Shown: positions 8,696 to 16,624, numbered from the stretch's first letter. The stretch: DNA of 26,981 bases from Anaeromonas sp052088025 (GCF_052088025.1 NZ_JBQCYD010000029.1:1-26981); one strand, 5' to 3'. Translations and numbers: made by a program. Notes: generated by a model from the letters alone, not told the origin.

Positions 8696-10108
8696 ATGGA
8701 AAATGTACAAAAACAAAAAAGACCACTTGGCTTTTATGTATGCTCGCTTGCTTTCACATTTGAAAGATTTGCATTCTATTCAGCTAAATGGTTACTAACC
8801 ATATTTGTGGTTGCAAACATTGCAGAAGGTGGACTTGGACTTACTCCTGCAGATGGAGCAAAGATGTCAGCAAACTTAGTTGCATTTACTTATCTTGCAC
8901 CACTTTTTGGTTCTGTTATATCAGACAGATTTATAGGAGCGAGATATTTAGTACCTGTAGGAATGGTACTTATGGGAGCAGGTTACCTAGTAGGTGCCAA
9001 TGCTACAAGTCCACTAATGGCTAATATGATGATAATTTTAGTATCTATTGGTACGGGCTTGTTTAAACCACAAACAAATGCCATTACAGGAAGATTGTTT
9101 AAAGATAAAAAACAATTAGATGGAGCTTTTTCTATTCAATATTCATTTGTTAATGTTGGATCATTTATTGGTACTACTATAATGGGTTCACTTACATTAG
9201 CTACTAGTTATTCATTTAGTTTTACAGTTTGTGCAATTGTTATGTTTATTGGTGCTGTTGGATTTATATTTGGATGGAGATATTTAGGTGAAGCTGGAAA
9301 GAGACCATTTAAATATGATGAAAATAGAGAACAAACTGATGTTATTAAAGAAGTTAAAGAAGAAAAGAAACCACTTACAACTATTGAAAAGAAAAGAGTT
9401 GGAGCTATTGTATTGGTATCATTCTTCTCAGTTATATTCTGGGTATTCTGGTACCTAGCTTATATGCCAGTGTATTTTTACTGGGGCGCTGATGGTACTG
9501 GGGCTGCACATGCAAATTGGTTCCTAGGTAACTTTGAAGTTCCAACTATCTGGTTTGACTCGTTAAATGCTTTAATGTGTATAGCATTAGGACCTATACT
9601 TGCTAAATTATGGTTGAAATTATCTAAAAGACCTCAAGGTGATTTGAGCATGTTTAAAAAGACTTCATTAGGTATGATTACTCTTGGTATATCTTATGTA
9701 ATATTTACAGCTGCTGATATATTTAGAGGAGAAGCACTTGCATCATTACTTTGGATAATAGCATTTGGTATGGTATTGTCATTAGGTGAAATGCTATTCT
9801 CGCCACTTGGTAATTCATTTGTAAGTAAATACTCTCCACCAAGATTACTATCAGTTATGATGGCTGTTTGGACATTTGCAGTATTTATTGCAGGTAAATC
9901 ATATGGATGGATATATGAATTTACTTTAAAATTTGAATTTGTAAATGCATATGCTACAATCGCAGCTATAGCTATTGTTTCAGGTATAATACTTTGGGCT
10001 ATGGATGGTAAACTAAAGGGATTAGTAGTAGAAGATGATGAAGAGGAAGAAAATTTTGAAACTGCTGCAGCAAATCCTCCTCATGACATAGATAATACTA
10101 AAAAATAA
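8696..10108 (+). CDS. POT/PTR-family proton-coupled di/tripeptide transporter
   Basis: 470-residue multi-pass membrane protein of the proton-dependent oligopeptide transporter (major facilitator) family. Seen: FERFAFY in the first helix, SDRFIGAR in the loop after helix 2, GTGLFKPQTNAITGRLF in the helix 4 region, and GEMLFSPLGNSFVSKYSPP in the C-terminal half, all at family positions. The tail after residue 445 is acidic and cytoplasmic. It likely imports di- and tripeptides, here presumably proline-rich ones, given the flanking peptidases. Odd point: the first helix normally carries ExxER for proton coupling, but here position 20 is Phe (FTFER), so the first Glu is missing while E23-R24 remain. 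AGGAGGT precedes the ATG. Own terminator downstream. Confidence 0.88.
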   Translation: MENVQKQKRPLGFYVCSLAFTFERFAFYSAKWLLTIFVVANIAEGGLGLTPADGAKMSANLVAFTYLAPLFGSVISDRFIGARYLVPVGMVLMGAGYLVGANATSPLMANMMIILVSIGTGLFKPQTNAITGRLFKDKKQLDGAFSIQYSFVNVGSFIGTTIMGSLTLATSYSFSFTVCAIVMFIGAVGFIFGWRYLGEAGKRPFKYDENREQTDVIKEVKEEKKPLTTIEKKRVGAIVLVSFFSVIFWVFWYLAYMPVYFYWGADGTGAAHANWFLGNFEVPTIWFDSLNALMCIALGPILAKLWLKLSKRPQGDLSMFKKTSLGMITLGISYVIFTAADIFRGEALASLLWIIAFGMVLSLGEMLFSPLGNSFVSKYSPPRLLSVMMAVWTFAVFIAGKSYGWIYEFTLKFEFVNAYATIAAIAIVSGIILWAMDGKLKGLVVEDDEEEENFETAAANPPHDIDNTKK

Positions 10109-10120
10109 AAATATAAATAG

Positions 10121-10156
10121 ACAAACCCACAGGCTAGCCTGTGGGTTTGTTTTTTA
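10121..10156 (+). terminator. Rho-independent terminator of the peptide transporter gene
   Basis: Perfect 30-base palindrome 10121-10150 (ACAAACCCACAGG, CTAG centre, then the complement), followed by TTTTTA. Strong GC-rich stem in an AT-rich context. Confidence 0.95.
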
Positions 10157-10195
10157 TAATATCTATTATATAATGAATATAATAGATATTATAAA
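10153..10195. repeat. 18-bp perfect inverted repeat upstream of prdR
   Basis: Arms TTTATAATATCTATTATA (10153-10170) and its exact complement (10178-10195) around a 7-base TAATGAA loop. It begins in the T-tract of the preceding terminator and ends 26 nt before the prdR start. It contains only one G/C pair per arm, so as RNA it is weak. As DNA it could be an operator covering the prdR promoter, since TATAAT occurs at 10178-10183. Confidence 0.75.
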
Positions 10196-10221
10196 TTATA
10201 TTTACAAAGGGTGGTTTAATT

Positions 10222-11976
10222 ATGTTTTTTGACTATAATGAGATATTGGTTAAGGATGTTCTTGATAAAAAATTCATTATTTTAAATGAAAATGACTCAC
10301 TTAATGAAGCTATAGAATCAATGCTTAAAAAAAATATACAAGAGGTATTTATAAAAGATAAAAGAAAAAAAATACAAGGTGTTATAACTTTATCTGATAT
10401 ATCTCTTATATATCAAAATATATCTGATAATATAATATTAAATAAATTTTTAGTCAAAAAATTTATATATGTTTCTAAAAATGAAACACTATCAAAGTGT
10501 AGAAGTATAATGATAAAAAATAAAATTGGAAGATTACCAGTTATAGAAAATGATAAAATTATAGGGGTAATAAGGGCAGAGGAAATAAGAGATTACTTTT
10601 ATATGAATTTAGAAAAAATGGGTCAAACTCTACATCACATAGTAAATAATATTCATGAAGCTCTTTGTTTAATAGATACCAAAGGAAAAGTTATGATATG
10701 GAATAAAAATGCTGAGGATTTATATGATATAGCTAAGGAAGAAATAATAGGAAAAAATATAAAGGATTTTTTTCCGGATTCAATAAACTCTAAAGTACTA
10801 GAAACAAGAAAAGAAATGACTAATACCTACCATACCCCAAAAAAGAATTATAGGGTTGTTGTCAATGCCTTACCTATATTTATTAAGGGTGAATTTGAAG
10901 GTGTATTAACAACTGATAGAAACATAACTGAAGTTACAAGTCTATCTGATGAATTAAAAAAAGCTAATAATACATTGAAATTTTTAGAAAGTGAATATAA
11001 GAGACTTAAAAGTGATGATTTTGGAAATGTAATAGGCAGAAGTCCTAAAATAATAGAAAAAATAAAAATTGCTAAACAAGTTGCAAAAACTCATATTTCT
11101 GTATTAGTGAGTGGAGAAAGTGGTACAGGAAAAGAAGTTTTTGCTAAAAACATTCATGACTATAGTGGAGTTAGTGGTCTATTCATACCAGTAAACTGTA
11201 GTGCTATACCAAATGAACTTTTTGAATCTGAATTTTTTGGTTATGATGAAGGAGCATTTACAGGGGCAAGTAAAAAAGGAAAGATGGGTTTTTTTGAATT
11301 GGCTAATAATGGGACCTTATTTTTAGATGAAATTGGTGAATTGCCACTATTTATGCAGGCAAAATTACTCCGAGTTTTACAAGATAATAAATTTAGTCGA
11401 GTTGGAGGAGAAAAACTTATAAATACTAATGTTAGAATAATTTCAGCTACCAATAAAAGTTTAGTAGATATGGTTGATAAAGGAAACTTTAGAGAAGATC
11501 TTTTTTATAGGTTGAATGTAATTGAAATTGAACTACCACCATTAAGAGAGAGGAAAAATGATGTGGTCTTATTAATACATTATTTTTTGAAAGAATTAGC
11601 AGAAAAGAACAATAAAAAAATACCCAAAATAAGCTCAAATGTTTTAGAAATTCTCAAAAAATATAATTGGAAGGGCAATATTAGGGAGCTTAAAAATACA
11701 GTTGAGTACCTTTTGGTACTATCAGCTAATGATGTTATATATGAAAATATGTTACCACATCATATATTAGATGAAGTGGGCGATTATAAAAAAAATATTA
11801 AAGATGATATTATTAAATCATTTGACTTAAATAAATCTATAGAAGAATTAGAAAAAAAACTGATAAATGAAGCATTAAATGAAAGTCAGGGAAATAAAGC
11901 AAAAGCATCAAAATTACTTAAGATACCTAGAAGTACTCTTCATTATAAAATTAATAACTATGGTATTGAAAGATAA
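10222..11976 (+). CDS. prdR: PrdR, sigma-54-dependent activator of proline reductase genes
   Basis: 584-residue enhancer-binding protein. Domains in order: two CBS motifs (about 8-130), a PAS domain (about 140-245), the AAA+ sigma-54 interaction domain (about 270-490) with Walker A GESGTGKE at 298-305 and the sigma-54 contact loop GAFTGA at 344-349, and a C-terminal Fis-type helix-turn-helix (about 545-582). CBS-PAS-AAA-HTH is the architecture described for PrdR of Clostridioides difficile, which activates the prd genes when proline is present. It lies directly upstream of prdC and of a sigma-54 promoter with paired palindromic sites, its most likely targets. Ribosome binding site AAAGGGTGG stands 6-7 nt before the ATG. 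The ligand sensed by the CBS or PAS domain cannot be read from the sequence. Confidence 0.92.
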   Translation: MFFDYNEILVKDVLDKKFIILNENDSLNEAIESMLKKNIQEVFIKDKRKKIQGVITLSDISLIYQNISDNIILNKFLVKKFIYVSKNETLSKCRSIMIKNKIGRLPVIENDKIIGVIRAEEIRDYFYMNLEKMGQTLHHIVNNIHEALCLIDTKGKVMIWNKNAEDLYDIAKEEIIGKNIKDFFPDSINSKVLETRKEMTNTYHTPKKNYRVVVNALPIFIKGEFEGVLTTDRNITEVTSLSDELKKANNTLKFLESEYKRLKSDDFGNVIGRSPKIIEKIKIAKQVAKTHISVLVSGESGTGKEVFAKNIHDYSGVSGLFIPVNCSAIPNELFESEFFGYDEGAFTGASKKGKMGFFELANNGTLFLDEIGELPLFMQAKLLRVLQDNKFSRVGGEKLINTNVRIISATNKSLVDMVDKGNFREDLFYRLNVIEIELPPLRERKNDVVLLIHYFLKELAEKNNKKIPKISSNVLEILKKYNWKGNIRELKNTVEYLLVLSANDVIYENMLPHHILDEVGDYKKNIKDDIIKSFDLNKSIEELEKKLINEALNESQGNKAKASKLLKIPRSTLHYKINNYGIER

Positions 11977-11997
11977 AATATACCTTCAAACAACTAG

Positions 11998-12013
11998 TGT
12001 CAATATACTGACT
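11998..12013 (+). promoter_or_regulatory. Candidate PrdR upstream activating site 1
   Basis: TGTCAATATACTGACT, containing GTCA-N6-TGAC dyad symmetry. It is shared with site 2 at 14 of 16 positions, only the two central bases differing. A degenerate half-related copy (TGTCA...GACT) lies on the minus strand at 12032-12017. About 215 bp upstream of the sigma-54 promoter, a normal enhancer distance. Confidence 0.65.
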
Positions 12014-12116
12014 CTAGTCTAAAAACTGACACTTTGAATTATTCCTAATCTTAATAATACAATGTTAATATATCAATGTTTTATAGATTTAATTAAAATA
12101 ATTATAGATAAAAACA

Positions 12117-12132
12117 TGTCAATAACCTGACT
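12117..12132 (+). promoter_or_regulatory. Candidate PrdR upstream activating site 2
   Basis: TGTCAATAACCTGACT, same orientation and same GTCA-N6-TGAC dyad as site 1, 119 bp downstream of it and about 95 bp upstream of the -24 element. Recurrence of this 14/16 motif only in the prdR-prdC gap supports a PrdR binding role; the assignment is inference. Confidence 0.65.
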
Positions 12133-12140
12133 AACCGAAA

Positions 12141-12186
12141 ATTCTATATTTGATATTAAAAATATTTTTAGTATTAAATATAGAAT
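12141..12186. repeat. 46-bp near-perfect AT-rich palindrome between enhancer sites and promoter
   Basis: Outer arms ATTCTATATTT (12141-12151) and its exact complement (12176-12186). Pairing continues to the centre with only two G/T wobbles. It is not followed by a T-run, so it is not a good terminator on the plus strand. It lies between candidate PrdR site 2 and the -24 element and could be an operator, a DNA-bending segment or an extrusion-prone cruciform. Confidence 0.6.
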
Positions 12187-12226
12187 AAGTTGGACTATTA
12201 CTTAGTTTGATGATATGATATAAATG

Positions 12227-12243
12227 TTGGCATGCTTATTGCT
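12227..12243 (+). promoter_or_regulatory. Sigma-54 (-24/-12) promoter of the prd operon
   Basis: TTGGCATGCTTATTGCT, with the invariant GG at 12229-12230 and GC at 12241-12242 separated by 10 bp, as required for sigma-54. Transcription would begin near 12254, leaving a leader of about 80 nt before prdC. Activation by PrdR is expected from the gene context. Confidence 0.9.
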
Positions 12244-12274
12244 TTATATAAAGAATGTATGTTTTAAAGCATAA

Positions 12275-12292
12275 AAGTTAATGTTTTAACAT
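12275..12292. promoter_or_regulatory. Possible Rex-like operator in the prdC leader
   Basis: GTTAA-N4-TTAAC dyad (12277-12290) embedded in AAGTTAATGTTTTAACAT. This resembles the Rex redox-sensor consensus TTGTTAA-N4-TTAACAA but lacks its outer TT/AA. It lies downstream of the predicted transcription start, where a bound repressor would block elongation. AT-rich background makes chance occurrence possible. Confidence 0.35.
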
Positions 12293-12333
12293 AATTGCAA
12301 ATTAAATTTAAAATGCTAAGGAGGTGGCAAAGA

Positions 12334-13617
12334 ATGAATGTTGAATTATTATTAAGGCAACACGTTGGTGCACCATGTAATCCAGTTGTTAATGAAGGCG
12401 AAGAAGTGAAAAAAGGCCAATTAATAGCTGAACCAAATGGGCTAGGTGCCAATATACATTCAAGTGTATATGGAAAGATAACAAAAATTACAAGTGAAAG
12501 TATTATAATAGATGCATATGATGATCAACCTGAAGAATATGTAAAGCTCAGCGAAACTGATGATAAACTTGAGTTAATTAAAGAAGCTGGGGTAGTAGGA
12601 GCAGGAGGAGCAGGATTTCCAACTCATATTAAATTAAATATAGATTTAGATGGCGGATATATGATTGCTAATGCTGCTGAATGTGAACCGGATCTTAAGC
12701 ATAATATAAAATTAGTAGAAGAAGATCCAGAAATGATAGTTAGAGGCGTTAAGTATGGTATGGAACTTACAAATGCTTCAAAAGGCTATATTGCTATAAA
12801 GTCTAAGAACAGAAAAGCAGTTGAAGCCCTAGAAAAAGCATGTAAAGATGAAGAAAACATTGAAGTGAAATTCTTATCAGATATGTATCCATCAGGTGAT
12901 GAAAGAGTAATAATAAGAGAGTTATTAGGAATAGAATTAGAACCTGGTGAATTACCTTCAAAAGCTAATGCGGTTGTAGATAACGTAGAAACATTGAAAA
13001 ATGTTGTAATAGCAATTGAGGAAAGAAAGCCTGTAATCACAAAAGATGTTACTGTAGGTGGTAGAGTTAAGGAAGCAATAGATGGAAATGCTATACTTGA
13101 TGTTCCACTTGGAATGCCTGTAATTAATTATATAGAACAAAATGGAGGATATATTAAACCTCATGGAGAAATTGTTCTAGGAGGACCATTTACAGGTAAA
13201 CATGGAGAAGAAAATTCACCAGTAACTAAAGTTTTAGGTGGTATTTTAGTAGCTATGCCTTTTCCTAAGGAAAAAAGAAAAATAGGCGTTATAGAATGTG
13301 AATGTGGAGCTCAACTAGATAGACTAGAAGAAATAGCTGAAGGAATGGATGGAGAAATTGTAACTTCTACTAAATGTAATAGAATGGAAGAAGTGAATGG
13401 TAGATATAGATGTAATTTACCAGGCATATGTCCAGGTCAAGCAGAAAAAGTGTTTTATCTTAAAAAACACGGTGCAGAAGCTATAATAATTGGAACATGT
13501 GAGGACTGAACTAACACAGTGATGAAAGTAGCTCCTAGGTTAGGAGTGCCAGTGTATCATAGTACAGATCATGTTTTAAGAGCAACAGGTCACAGATTAT
13601 ATAGAAGAAAAAAATAA
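12334..13617 (+). CDS. prdC: PrdC, selenocysteine-containing RnfC-like electron carrier
   Basis: 427 residues if the in-frame TGA at 13507-13509 is read as selenocysteine (residue 392). Reading continues through GTCEDUTN to a double TAA at 13615. The N-terminal half resembles RnfC: a barrel-sandwich domain (LLRQHVGAPCNPVV, about 4-60) and an FMN/NADH-type glycine-rich motif GAGGAGFPTHIKL near 88-100, then AAECEPD. Cysteines near the C-terminus (IECECG, CNRMEE...CNLPGICPG) and the C-E-D-U redox pair fit an electron carrier. In characterised Stickland bacteria PrdC is thought to pass electrons from NADH to proline reductase, with a suggested link to the Rnf complex. The ATG at 12334 follows AAGGAGGTGG; an upstream TTG at 12295 has no ribosome binding site. 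First gene after the sigma-54 promoter. Confidence 0.93.
13531..13547 (+). other. Bacterial SECIS-like hairpin for prdC Sec392
   Basis: CTCCTA (13532-13537), loop GGT, TAGGAG (13541-13546), extended by a G-U pair (13531/13547). The loop starts 28 nt after the TGA and has G at its first two positions, within the usual spacing of bacterial SECIS elements (about 16-37 nt). Confidence 0.75.
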
Positions 13618-13656
13618 TAAATGAAATATATATTTTTGTAAAGGAGGATATTATAA

Positions 13657-15552
13657 ATGTCAATTACGAATGAAACTGCGAAAGAGCATGCTAATGACAA
13701 GGCCATAACTTGTTGTAGAGTAGAAGCTGGAGTAGTAATCCAACCTTCTAATTTAGAAGACCCTAACTTAACTCCAGATTTAGAAGCATCAGGATTGTTA
13801 GAGATTCCAGAAAATGCATTAAGAATTGGAGAAGTTTTAGGTGCTAAAACAACTCAAGTTATCGATGCTTTAACACCATTAACTTCAGAGGTGTTAGAAG
13901 GAATCACTGAAATGGAGAAAGAAGAAAGTAGTACAGAAGAAGAGGTAGAAGAAGAAAAGACAGAGGCTGTTAAAGAAGTTGAACCTGTTGAGTCAGTAAA
14001 TCCTGTAGAGAGTTTTTCTGGAGGAAGTGTAAAAATCCATATAGGTGAAGGTAGAGATATTAATCTTGAAATCCCACTTTCTATAGCAGGAAGTGTTACA
14101 AGTACATCTGCTAACCAAGTACAAGAAAATTCAACTAATAGCACTCAAAATACAAGTCCAGAAACTAAGGAAGAACCAAAAGAAAAAGTCTTAAGAAAAC
14201 TTATGAGAAAGCATTTCTTTATAGATAAAGTGGAATTAGGAAAAGAGACAAAAATAGAAAATAATACACTTTATATTAAAGAAGATATTTGTAAAGATGC
14301 TTTAGAATCTGAAGAATTAGTAGTAGATATTAAATTAGACATCATTACTCCAGATAAATATGATGTTTATAGTGAAACTATAATGGATGTTCAACCAATT
14401 GCTACTAAAGAAGAAGGAGAACTTGGTGAAGGAGTAACAAGAGTTCTAGATGGAGTAGTAGTTATTGTAACAGGTACTGATGAAGATGGAGTTCAAATAG
14501 GTGAATTTGGTTCTTCTGAAGGTGCATTAGATAGAAATATCATGTGGGGAAGACCTGGATCTCCTGAAAAAGGTGAAATCTTCATAAAAACTGAAGTTAA
14601 AATAAAATCAGGTAAAGGTATGGAAAGACCAGGACCTATGGCTGCTCACCGTGCTACTGATGTTATAACTCAAGCAATAAGAGAAGCTCTTAAAAATGCA
14701 GATGAAAGCTTAGTAATCAATTCAGAAGAATTTGTTCAAAAGCGTAAATCTGGAAGAAAGAAAGTAGTAATAATTAAAGAAATAATGGGTCAAGGTGCTA
14801 TGCATGATAATTATATTATGCCTACTGAACCAGTTGGAACTATCGGAGCTAAGGCAAATGTAGACCTTGGAAATGTTCCAATAGTTACATCACCTCTACA
14901 AGTATTAGATGGTTGTATTCATGCTTTAACTTGTATAGGACCTGCATCTAAAGAAACTTCAAGACATTATTGGAGAGAGCCACTTGTAATTGAAGCAATG
15001 AATGACGAAGAAATTGACCTAGCAGGAGTAATTTTTGTTGGATCACCTCAAGCTAACTCTGAAAAGTTCTATGTATCTAGATTCTTAGGTATGACTATAG
15101 AAGCAATGGATGTAGATGGTGCTATCATAACAACAGAAGGATTTGGTAATAATCATGTTGACTTTGCAAGTCATATAGAGCAAGTTGGTATGAGAGGAGT
15201 ATCAGTAGTAGGTGTAACTTATTCAGCAGTACAAGGTCAACTTGTAGTTGGTAATAAGTACATGGATGCTATGATTGATAACAACAAATCAGCTCAAGGT
15301 ATAGAAAATGAAATACTTTCAAATAACTGTCTTGCTCCAGAAGATGCTATAAGAGCAGTTACAATGCTTAAATCAAAAATGTCTGGTGAAGAGATAAAAG
15401 AAGCTGAAAGAAAATGGAATTCAAATGTTAAATTAAACAACATTGAAATGATAGAAAAAGAAACTGGAAGAAAAATCGAATTAGAAGATAATGAGAAAGC
15501 TCTTCCAAAAAGCAAAAAAAGACAAGAAATATACGAACCAGAAAACGATTAA
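13657..15552 (+). CDS. prdA: PrdA, D-proline reductase pyruvoyl subunit proprotein
   Basis: 631-residue proprotein that self-cleaves into a large chain and a small pyruvoyl-bearing chain. With PrdB it reduces D-proline to 5-aminovalerate in the cytoplasm. The processing region reads DGCIHALTCIGPASKET; Cys426 precedes IGP at the expected site, and cleavage there would leave 206 residues, matching the known small chain of about 23 kDa. A second cysteine lies at 420. Residues about 95-175 form an acidic, then Ser/Thr/Asn-rich linker, low in complexity and unlike the rest. Conserved blocks EFGSSEGALD, MAAHRATD and GQGAMHDNYI recur in PrdD. It starts 39 nt after prdC with AAGGAGG, so same operon. 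Which cysteine becomes the pyruvoyl group is inferred from the family. Confidence 0.95.
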   Translation: MSITNETAKEHANDKAITCCRVEAGVVIQPSNLEDPNLTPDLEASGLLEIPENALRIGEVLGAKTTQVIDALTPLTSEVLEGITEMEKEESSTEEEVEEEKTEAVKEVEPVESVNPVESFSGGSVKIHIGEGRDINLEIPLSIAGSVTSTSANQVQENSTNSTQNTSPETKEEPKEKVLRKLMRKHFFIDKVELGKETKIENNTLYIKEDICKDALESEELVVDIKLDIITPDKYDVYSETIMDVQPIATKEEGELGEGVTRVLDGVVVIVTGTDEDGVQIGEFGSSEGALDRNIMWGRPGSPEKGEIFIKTEVKIKSGKGMERPGPMAAHRATDVITQAIREALKNADESLVINSEEFVQKRKSGRKKVVIIKEIMGQGAMHDNYIMPTEPVGTIGAKANVDLGNVPIVTSPLQVLDGCIHALTCIGPASKETSRHYWREPLVIEAMNDEEIDLAGVIFVGSPQANSEKFYVSRFLGMTIEAMDVDGAIITTEGFGNNHVDFASHIEQVGMRGVSVVGVTYSAVQGQLVVGNKYMDAMIDNNKSAQGIENEILSNNCLAPEDAIRAVTMLKSKMSGEEIKEAERKWNSNVKLNNIEMIEKETGRKIELEDNEKALPKSKKRQEIYEPEND

Positions 15553-15581
15553 TTAGATAAAATAAGTTAGGAGATATCAAA

Positions 15582-15866
15582 ATGGATAAATTAAAATATA
15601 TCTCTACTGAAAACTATTATGAGGGAATAATTGTGGATGTAACCGATGCAGCAGTAATAATTGATTTCAAAGGACGTATAGGACAATTAAAAGTTCCTAG
15701 AAGAATGGTTATTAGTCACAATGATTTAGAGATAGGTCATCAAGTTGGATTTATGATGACTTACCCAGAAGTAATAAGCGAAGAAATTGATGAAAGTTAT
15801 ACTAAAAGTGCTAGAAGACAAATTGAAGCTAGAAAAAAAGCTGAAAAAAGAAATGAAGAAAATTAA
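15582..15866 (+). CDS. Small conserved protein between prdA and prdB (CBO2463/CBO2479-type)
   Basis: 94-residue soluble protein lying 29 nt after prdA and 32 nt before prdB, inside the reductase operon. Residues 10-65 (YYEGIIVDVTDAAVIIDFKG...VPRRMVIS) read like a small beta-barrel resembling S1, KOW or Hfq-like folds. The last 25 residues are a Lys/Arg/Glu-rich helix (ARRQIEARKKAEKRNEEN). I recall a clostridial domain family of this type, named CBO2463/CBO2479, accompanying proline reductase genes, but I cannot confirm the match. No cysteines, no membrane segment. Role unknown; position suggests assembly, processing or translation of the reductase, which is inference. GGAGA ribosome binding site and ATG. 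Confidence 0.75.
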   Translation: MDKLKYISTENYYEGIIVDVTDAAVIIDFKGRIGQLKVPRRMVISHNDLEIGHQVGFMMTYPEVISEEIDESYTKSARRQIEARKKAEKRNEEN

Positions 15867-15898
15867 GAATTAATACATTATTATGAGGAGGTAAAAAA

Positions 15899-16624
15899 AT
15901 GGATTTAACAGTTGTAAAAGGATTACAGTCTGAAATATTTGTTCCTAATACACCTCCAGTAGTATGGACTCCTGTAGAGAAACCACTAAGTGAGATGACA
16001 GTTGCATTAGTTACAGCAGCTGGGGTACATTTAAAGACTGATAAAAGATTTAACTTAGCTGGGGATACTACATTTAGAGTAATACCTGGAGATGCAGATA
16101 GTAAAGATTTAATGGTATCACACGGGGGATATGATAACGGTGATGTTAACAAAGACATTAACTGTATGTTCCCTATAGATAGAATGAAAGAATTAGAAGA
16201 AGAAGGTTATTTTAAAGCATTTGCACCTGTAAACTTTGGATTTATGGGAGGCGGCGGAGACGTTTCTGTTTTCACTGAAAAAACAGGACCAGAAATCGCA
16301 AAGCAATTACTTGATGAAAATGTAGATGCAGTTCTTCTAACAGCAGGCTGAGGTACCTGCCACCGCTCTGCCGTGATTGTGCAGAGAGCAATTGAGGAAG
16401 CTGGAATACCAACTATAATAATAGCGGCACTTCCTCCAGTAGTACGTCAAAATGGTGCTCCAAGAGTTGTTGCTCCATTAGTTCCTATGGGAGCAAACGC
16501 AGGAAGACCAAATGATCCAGAAATGCAAACAAATATAGTGAAAGATTCTTTAGCTCAATTAGTAGAAATCCAAACTCCAGGAAGAATAATAAAACTTCCA
16601 TATGAGTATATAGCTGAAGTATAA
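15899..16624 (+). CDS. prdB: PrdB, selenocysteine subunit of D-proline reductase
   Basis: 241 residues when the in-frame TGA at 16349-16351 is read as selenocysteine (residue 151), the size known for PrdB. Around it the protein reads LLTAGUGTCHRSAV, a U-x-x-C redox centre (Sec151, Cys154). The sequence continues in the same frame for 90 more conserved residues, so it is one gene, not two. The selenolate is thought to attack the C-alpha-N bond of D-proline held by the PrdA pyruvoyl group, giving 5-aminovalerate. N-terminal blocks resemble GrdB-type selenoproteins (ALVTAAGVHL, FMGGGGD). Preceded by a perfect GAGGAGG. Followed by a hairpin before prdD. Confidence 0.96.
16366..16386 (+). other. 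Bacterial SECIS-like hairpin for prdB Sec151
   Basis: CTCTGC (16366-16371), 9-base loop CGTGATTGT, GCAGAG (16381-16386). The loop begins 20 nt after the TGA and has G among its first two bases. This stretch (16340-16390) is strikingly GC-rich and uses codons such as ACC, CAC, CGC and GCC that are rare in neighbouring genes, as expected where RNA structure constrains codons. Confidence 0.85.

Noticed and set aside
8788..9024. Open frame in another phase of the peptide transporter gene
   Set aside because: Fully inside a recognised POT-family gene, no family resemblance and no ribosome binding site.
13507..13509. TGA ending the first 391 codons of prdC, as a true stop
   Set aside because: Conserved-looking coding continues in frame for 35 codons to a double TAA, with a C-E-D-U motif and a well-placed SECIS-like hairpin, so selenocysteine is the better reading.
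12264..15515. Minus-strand open frames inside prdC and prdA, such as 12264-12452, 12786-13040, 13854-14144 and 15294-15515
   Set aside because: They overlap well-supported plus-strand genes, have no ribosome binding sites and show composition expected from antisense reading of AT-rich codons.
16349..16351. TGA in prdB as a frameshift or nonsense mutation giving two genes
   Set aside because: The same frame continues with U-x-x-C and 90 conserved residues to the expected PrdB length; selenocysteine at this position is established for the family.
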